Assembly (NCBI RefSeq): GCF_001278035.1
Contig: NZ_CP009452.1
Coordinates: forward strand, 2,265,501 to 2,329,500
Source: Sphingopyxis sp. 113P3
GTDB taxonomy: Bacteria > Pseudomonadota > Alphaproteobacteria > Sphingomonadales > Sphingomonadaceae
Direction: 5' to 3'
Length of the DNA stretch: 64,000 nt
Shown here: in pieces, positions 59,649 through 64,000 of the stretch
How positions within the stretch are numbered: position 1 is the first letter of the stretch
Layout of the letters: each line of letters starts with the position of its first letter
The notes under the pieces: generated by a model
The model's database searches: none
What the model was told of the DNA's origin: nothing
Seen by the model: the letters and a program-made list of their open reading frames with translations, nothing else
Made by a program: the position numbers and the translations under genes

Positions 59649-61154
59649 ATGACCACCGCCGCCGACGCCTGGAAAGCGCTTGCCGATTGGGAGCCACGGA
59701 CGCTCGCCGACCTCGTTGCCGCCGATCCCGAAGCCCGCCTGCAGCTCCTCGTGCGCAGCGTCGCCGATATCCGTTTCGATTTCGCCAAGACCCATCTCGA
59801 CGAGGCCGCGATCGCTGCCCTTTTGGGCCTCGCCGAAGCGCAGGATTTTGCCGGCAGGCGCAAGACGCTTTTTTCGGGCGGTATCGCCAACCCGAGCGAA
59901 GGCCGCGCAGCGGAACATAGTGCGGAGCGCGGCGAGGGCGCGCCTGACCCGGTTCATCGCGCCCAGATTTTGCACCAGCGGATGCGGATGCTCGTCGACG
60001 CAATCGAGGCGGGTGCATTCGGCGAGATCCGCCACCTCCTCCACATCGGCATCGGTGGATCAGCGCTCGGTCCCGACCTGCTCGTGGACGCGCTTGGCCG
60101 CCATGGCAGCCGCTACGACGTTGCCGTGGTATCGAATGTCGACGGCGCGGCGCTGAGCGAGGCTTTCGGCAGGTTCAGTCCCGAGCATACGCTGGTTGCC
60201 GTCGCGTCGAAGACCTTCACGACGACCGAAACCCTGCTCAATGCGGCCTCGGCGCTGCAATGGCTCGAAGAGGCAGGCATCGAGGATGCGCTTGGCCGCT
60301 TCATTGCGCTCACGGCCCATCCCGAAAAGGCGATGGAGTGGGGGATCGACGAAACACGTATCCTGCCTTTCAGCGAAACGGTGGGGGGACGCTATTCGCT
60401 CTGGTCGTCGATTGGATTTCCTGCGGCTCTCGCGCTGGGCTGGGACGCCTTTGCCGATCTCCTCGAGGGTGCGGCCGAAATGGACCGGCATTTCCGCCTG
60501 GCCGAGGGCGCCGACAATATATGCCTGCTCGCGGCCTTCGTCGATCAGGTCTATGCCAATCGCCTGGGCTGCCAGACACGGGCGGTCTTCGCCTATGACG
60601 AGCGGCTGCGGCTGCTTCCCGACTATCTCCAGCAGCTCGAAATGGAATCGAATGGCAAATCGGTGACGCTGGACGGCGCTCCGCTCGGCCGGGCCAGCGC
60701 GCCGATCACCTGGGGCGGGGTCGGCACCGATGCGCAGCATGCGGTGTTTCAGCTCCTCCATCAGGGCACGCACCTCACCCCCGTCGAGTTCATCGTGGCG
60801 CGCGAGCCCGACCATCTGCTCGATGATGCGCATCACGAGACGCTGCTGGGCAATTGCATCGCGCAGGGCGCGGCGCTGATGGCGGGGCGCGCGAGCGAGG
60901 ACGGTGCGCGCCATTATCCGGGCAATCGTCCCTCGACGACCATCCTCCTCGACCAGGTCAATCCGCGCAGTCTGGGCGCATTGATCGCCTTTTTCGAGCA
61001 CCGCGTCTTCGCCAACGCCGTCCTGCTCGGCATCAATCCGTTCGATCAGTTCGGGGTCGAGCTCGGCAAGGAAATGGCAAAGGGGCTTGCCGAAGGGTCG
61101 ATGGAGTTCGACCCCGCGACACAGGCGCTCATGCACGCTGCGTTCGGAGATTGA
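59649..61154 (+). CDS. pgi: Glucose-6-phosphate isomerase
   Basis: This enzyme interconverts glucose 6-phosphate and fructose 6-phosphate. The 501-residue protein has LLHIGIGGSALGPDLLVDAL near residue 134, SKTFTTTETLLNA near residue 184, GGRYSLWSSIGFPAAL near residue 244 and the C-terminal NPFDQFGVELGKEMAKGL. ATG 59649 has AGAGGA eight bases upstream. An in-frame ATG at 59589 would add 20 residues without family support. It faces lepB divergently. Confidence 0.96.
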   Translation: MTTAADAWKALADWEPRTLADLVAADPEARLQLLVRSVADIRFDFAKTHLDEAAIAALLGLAEAQDFAGRRKTLFSGGIANPSEGRAAEHSAERGEGAPDPVHRAQILHQRMRMLVDAIEAGAFGEIRHLLHIGIGGSALGPDLLVDALGRHGSRYDVAVVSNVDGAALSEAFGRFSPEHTLVAVASKTFTTTETLLNAASALQWLEEAGIEDALGRFIALTAHPEKAMEWGIDETRILPFSETVGGRYSLWSSIGFPAALALGWDAFADLLEGAAEMDRHFRLAEGADNICLLAAFVDQVYANRLGCQTRAVFAYDERLRLLPDYLQQLEMESNGKSVTLDGAPLGRASAPITWGGVGTDAQHAVFQLLHQGTHLTPVEFIVAREPDHLLDDAHHETLLGNCIAQGAALMAGRASEDGARHYPGNRPSTTILLDQVNPRSLGALIAFFEHRVFANAVLLGINPFDQFGVELGKEMAKGLAEGSMEFDPATQALMHAAFGD

Positions 61155-61223
61155 TGCGGCTTTGGTTTTTCTCGAGCGTAAAAATCGATTGGAATTGCGC
61201 GCCCGCGTAACCAAATAGGCCGC

Positions 61224-61244
61224 GGCGGCGAACGACACGCCGCC
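61224..61244 (+). other. Leader hairpin before gor
   Basis: GGCGGCG-AACGACA-CGCCGCC forms a perfect 7-bp stem ending 17 bases before the gor start codon. It may end a pgi transcript or influence gor translation. A weak promoter-like TTGGAA/17/CAAATA precedes it. Confidence 0.4.
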
Positions 61245-61261
61245 AGCTCTAGGGGTCCTCC

Positions 61262-62608
61262 ATGTCCAAATTCGACTTTGATCTGTTCGTCATCGGCGCG
61301 GGTTCAGGCGGCGTGCGTGCGTCGCGCGTTGCCGCTTCCCACGGTGCGCGCGTGGCAGTGGCGGAGGAGCATCGGGTCGGGGGAACCTGCGTTATTCGGG
61401 GCTGCGTGCCCAAGAAACTGCTCGTTTATGGCGCGCATTTTGCCGAAGACATCCATGATGCCCGGCAGTTCGGCTGGGACGTCCCTGACTGCCGCTTTGA
61501 CTGGGCACGGCTGCGCGACAATGTCCTCGCCGAGGTAAGCCGGCTTGAAGGTCTCTATGGCCAGACGCTCGACAATCACAAGGTGGCGCTGTTCAAGACG
61601 CGCGCTACCCTTGTCGGCCCGCAGAAGGTCCGGCTCGCCGACGGGCAGGAGTTGACCGCCGAACGCATATTGATCGCGACGGGGGGATGGCCTTTTGTGC
61701 CGGAGTTCCCTGGCAGCGAGCATGCGATCACCTCGAACGAGGTGTTTCATTTGCAAGAATTTCCCAAGCGTATCGTGATCGCCGGCGGCGGCTATATCGC
61801 CAACGAGTTTGCCGGAATCTTCAACGAGTTCGGCAGCAAAGTGACGATCGTCAACCGCGGCGACGCAATCCTGCGCGGCTATGACGAGCAGATCCGTGAC
61901 CGCCTGCTCCAGATTTCCATGACCAAGGGCATCGAGTTCCGCTTCAACGCGCCCTTTCAGTCGATCGAGAAGCAGGCGGACGGCTCGCTCCTCGTCCATC
62001 TTGAAAATTGCGAGCCAATTCCCGCTGACGCAGTGCTGGTGGCGACCGGGCGCGTGCCCAACACCAGGGGGCTGGGCCTTGAAGAAGTGGGCGTCGAGCT
62101 CGATCGGAATGGCGCGGTGAAAGTCGATGAGACCAACCAGTCGTCGGTCGAGAGCATCTATGCGGTGGGGGACGTCACCAACCGCATCCAGCTCACCCCC
62201 GTTGCGATCCGCGAAGGTCAGGCCTTTGCCGACAGCGTCTTTGGCGGCAAGCCGACCGCTGTCGATTATTCAAATGTACCAAGCGCGGTTTTTAGCCACC
62301 CGCCGATCGGCGCGGTCGGAATGACCGAGGCCGAGGCGCGCAATAGGTTGGGATCTATCCGCGTCTATACGAGCGATTTTCGCGCCATGAAGAACGTCCT
62401 TGCCGGCCGCAACGAGCGCGCACTCTACAAGATGGTGGTCAATGAGGCGACCGATCAGGTTGTCGGCCTCCACATGATCGGCCCCGATGCGCCCGAAATA
62501 TTGCAGGCGGCGGCCGTCGCGGTGAAGGCGGGATTGACCAAGGCGGATTTCGACGCGACGGTTGCGTTGCACCCGAGCATGGCCGAGGAGCTTGTGCTGC
62601 TGAAATAA
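61262..62608 (+). CDS. gor: Glutathione-disulfide reductase
   Basis: This FAD enzyme keeps glutathione reduced with NADPH. The 448-residue protein has the FAD motif VIGAGSGGVRASRVAASHG, the redox-active disulfide GGTCVIRGCVPKKL near residue 40, the NAD(P)H loop IAGGGYIANEFAGIFNEFG near residue 174, and the C-terminal His-Glu pair in HPSMAEELV. It can support the glutathione peroxidase encoded at 14983. The ATG at 61262 follows GGGGTCCTCC, with no strong ribosome-binding site. Confidence 0.95.
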   Translation: MSKFDFDLFVIGAGSGGVRASRVAASHGARVAVAEEHRVGGTCVIRGCVPKKLLVYGAHFAEDIHDARQFGWDVPDCRFDWARLRDNVLAEVSRLEGLYGQTLDNHKVALFKTRATLVGPQKVRLADGQELTAERILIATGGWPFVPEFPGSEHAITSNEVFHLQEFPKRIVIAGGGYIANEFAGIFNEFGSKVTIVNRGDAILRGYDEQIRDRLLQISMTKGIEFRFNAPFQSIEKQADGSLLVHLENCEPIPADAVLVATGRVPNTRGLGLEEVGVELDRNGAVKVDETNQSSVESIYAVGDVTNRIQLTPVAIREGQAFADSVFGGKPTAVDYSNVPSAVFSHPPIGAVGMTEAEARNRLGSIRVYTSDFRAMKNVLAGRNERALYKMVVNEATDQVVGLHMIGPDAPEILQAAAVAVKAGLTKADFDATVALHPSMAEELVLLK

Positions 62609-62701
62609 GGAGGGCCCGCCCCGAGGCGTCGTCCCCGATCCCTGACTATCGCGAGCGAACGCGGCCTGCTAAATTCCCGCGATGCAATCGGGGGAGGGCG
62701 T

Positions 62702-63718
62702 ATGGCGGACACGGTTCTGGTCACAGGAGGCAGCGGCTATATCGCCGGCTTCCTGATCCGACAACTGATCGAGAATGGTTGGCAGGTCCACACCACGGTT
62801 CGCAGCCTGGCGCGCGAGGCCGAGGTGCGAGGCTGGCTGCAAGTCGACGACAGCAGGCTGCGCTTCTTCGCTGCCGACCTGGAACATGATGCGGGGTGGG
62901 CCGAGGCGATGGCGGGGTGCAGCCATGTAGCGCACGTCGCGTCGCCCTTTCCGATCGATGTTCCAAGCGATGCCGACGCGTTGGTGGTCCCGGCGCGCGA
63001 AGGGGCCTTGCGTGCGCTGCGCTTTGCGAAGGCGGCGGGGGTGCAGCGCTTTGTCCTCACCTCTTCGATGGCGGCGATCGCTTATGGGCACGGCAAAGGC
63101 CGCGATCTTTACGACGAGGCGGACTGGACCAATCTCGATGATCCCAAGGTGATGCCTTATCCGCGATCAAAGACCGTTGCTGAACGATCTGCCCGAGAGT
63201 GGGCCAGGAGCGAGGCTCCCGAGATCGAATTTGCCTCGGTGAACCCGGCTGCGGTCTTCGGACCTTTGCTGTCGGACGATCTCTCAACGTCGATCGAAGT
63301 CGTAAAACAGCTTCTCGAAGGCAAGGTGCCCATGTGCCCCGACATCGGATTCGGCATCATTGACGTGCGCGACGTGGCCGATCTTCACTATCGCGCGCTG
63401 AGTGCGCCGGGGATTCGCGACGACCGATTTGTCTGCTCGGGACCATTTCTCAAGATGATCGACGTTGCGAACATCCTGCGGGCCAATCTTGGCGATCAGG
63501 CAAGAAGGGTTCCTGCGAGGAAGATGCCCGACTGGCTGCTCAAGCTGTTCGCCTTGGTGCGGCCCGAACTCAAGCAACTCGTTGCCGAGCTTGGTAATGT
63601 GCGCGGAGGCGATAGCCGGCATGCGATCGAACGGCTCGGATGGACCATGCGCTCGCCGGAGGAGGCAATTCTCGCAACGGCGCGTGACTTGATCGGCCGC
63701 GCTATCGTGAAGGTCTAG
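62702..63718 (+). CDS. NAD-dependent epimerase/dehydratase (dihydroflavonol reductase-like)
   Basis: This extended short-chain dehydrogenase has 338 residues. The Rossmann motif VTGGSGYIAGFLIRQLIENG is at the N-terminus and the catalytic Tyr-Lys pair is in MPYPRSKTVAERSAREW near residue 155, with the Ser in LTSSMAAIAYG near residue 122. The closest named relatives are dihydroflavonol-4-reductase-like aldehyde or ketone reductases. The natural substrate is unknown. ATG 62702 follows GGGGGAGGGCGT. Confidence 0.85.
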   Translation: MADTVLVTGGSGYIAGFLIRQLIENGWQVHTTVRSLAREAEVRGWLQVDDSRLRFFAADLEHDAGWAEAMAGCSHVAHVASPFPIDVPSDADALVVPAREGALRALRFAKAAGVQRFVLTSSMAAIAYGHGKGRDLYDEADWTNLDDPKVMPYPRSKTVAERSAREWARSEAPEIEFASVNPAAVFGPLLSDDLSTSIEVVKQLLEGKVPMCPDIGFGIIDVRDVADLHYRALSAPGIRDDRFVCSGPFLKMIDVANILRANLGDQARRVPARKMPDWLLKLFALVRPELKQLVAELGNVRGGDSRHAIERLGWTMRSPEEAILATARDLIGRAIVKV

Positions 63719-63733
63719 GCGCCTTGCCCATCG

Positions 63734-63764
63734 TCCGCCCGGGTGTGCGGGGGCGGGCAATTTT
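63734..63764 (+). terminator. Intrinsic terminator after the reductase gene
   Basis: CCGCCC (63735-63740) pairs with GGGCGG (63751-63756) across a ten-base loop, followed by GCAATTTT. It lies 16 bases after the stop codon, between this gene and the convergent regulator fragment. Confidence 0.65.
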
Positions 63765-63882
63765 CAGGAGCCGTACCTTGTTCGGTGGGATCGCGGCCTC
63801 CAAAGCCTTGCGCGCTGGCGACAGCACCGCCTTGCGCATCCTGGTTTCATGATAACCTCCAGGACGACCTGCTGATCGCCCG

Positions 63883-64000
63883 CTAGCCGATCCGGTACGG
63901 CACGACATCGCGGCGGTCGGGGTCGACCAGTATCGGCCGATCGCTTGGCGGAAAGGCGCGCTGATCGCAGTCATCGCGCGGACAGATGCGGCACGAGGGG
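63883..64000 (-). CDS. XRE-family regulator, ScfR/PccR/RamB-like, 3' end only
   Basis: The last 38 codons of a minus-strand gene are visible before the right edge. They read as CRICPRDDCDQRAFPPSDRP followed by a tail ending VVPYRIG and a TAG stop. The three-Cys motif with QRAFPP and the RRDVVPYRIG ending match the C-terminal domain (DUF2083) of short-chain fatty acid/propionate regulators such as PccR, ScfR and RamB. The N-terminal DNA-binding domain lies outside the window. Between this gene and the reductase terminator (63765-63882) I see nothing I can support. Confidence 0.65.
   Translation of the reverse strand, partial: PSCRICPRDDCDQRAFPPSDRPILVDPDRRDVVPYRIG

Noticed and set aside
63702..63839. 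Small basic minus-strand frame of 45 codons between the reductase and regulator fragment
   Set aside because: It overlaps the reductase terminator and the end of that gene. The nearest GGAGG serves a different ATG that opens only 28 codons. No family recognised.
1..64000. tRNA genes, rRNA genes, CRISPR arrays, insertion sequences, prophage, toxin-antitoxin pairs
   Set aside because: I scanned the gaps for TPsiC-loop-like sequences, regularly spaced repeats, transposase motifs and short paired genes and saw none I could support.

Overview
The window reads as one contiguous piece of a high-GC alphaproteobacterial chromosome, most likely from the Sphingomonadaceae and probably Sphingopyxis-like. 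The reasons are the gene order nuoG-N/birA/coaX/RNase J/DUF1467/lolC/lolD/dnaE, a 5-aminolevulinate synthase (C4 heme route), an alternative spermidine pathway, a GTTC-N7-GTTC SOS box of the alphaproteobacterial type, and the style of the protein sequences. The genus is inferred. No tRNA, rRNA, insertion sequence, phage gene or CRISPR array was seen, and no region stands out in composition.

Layout. 1-12681: distal part of the respiratory complex I operon (nuoG truncated by the left edge, then nuoH-N), running without a break into birA, coaX, RNase J and a small DUF1467 membrane protein. 12682-13034: the only stretch over 300 bases without a gene; it holds a strong hairpin and two palindromes. 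13035-20787: lolC/lolD lipoprotein export, glutathione peroxidase, replicative DNA polymerase dnaE and an acyl-CoA ligase. 20908-25141 (minus strand): an SOS-box-associated radical SAM protein, moaB, a lytic transglycosylase and an atypical uracil-DNA glycosylase. 25261-35065: ETF-ubiquinone oxidoreductase, a secreted TPR protein, ispE, N-formylglutamate amidohydrolase, ilvD, a small lipoprotein, NAD(P)HX repair and an RNA m5U methyltransferase. 35105-39953 (minus): two MAPEG proteins and an otsB-GH15-otsA trehalose operon. 40020-44202 (minus): a polyamine cluster (carboxy(nor)spermidine dehydrogenase, DUF486 protein, carboxy(nor)spermidine decarboxylase, ornithine/lysine decarboxylase). 44270-48002: serine/threonine dehydratase, a lipoprotein, a GNAT acetyltransferase and a secreted gluzincin-TPR protein. 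48066-53879: hemA and murI facing plsY, then an exported von Willebrand A protein and an unknown exported protein. 53979-64000: topA, the tightly overlapping lepB-rnc-era group, pgi, gor, an NAD-dependent reductase, and the 3' end of an ScfR/PccR-like regulator cut by the right edge.

Most genes are housekeeping and I see no clear new multi-gene system. The best leads are regulatory or variant features: a LexA-type box in front of the PA0069-type radical SAM gene; a good sigma-70 promoter and a leader with competing pairings before the ornithine decarboxylase; a 7-1-7 Fur-like box before hemA; an 11-bp-phased direct repeat before the VWA gene; a uracil-DNA glycosylase relative lacking the usual iron-sulfur ligands; and a secreted TPR protein whose signal peptide appears to lack a standard start codon.
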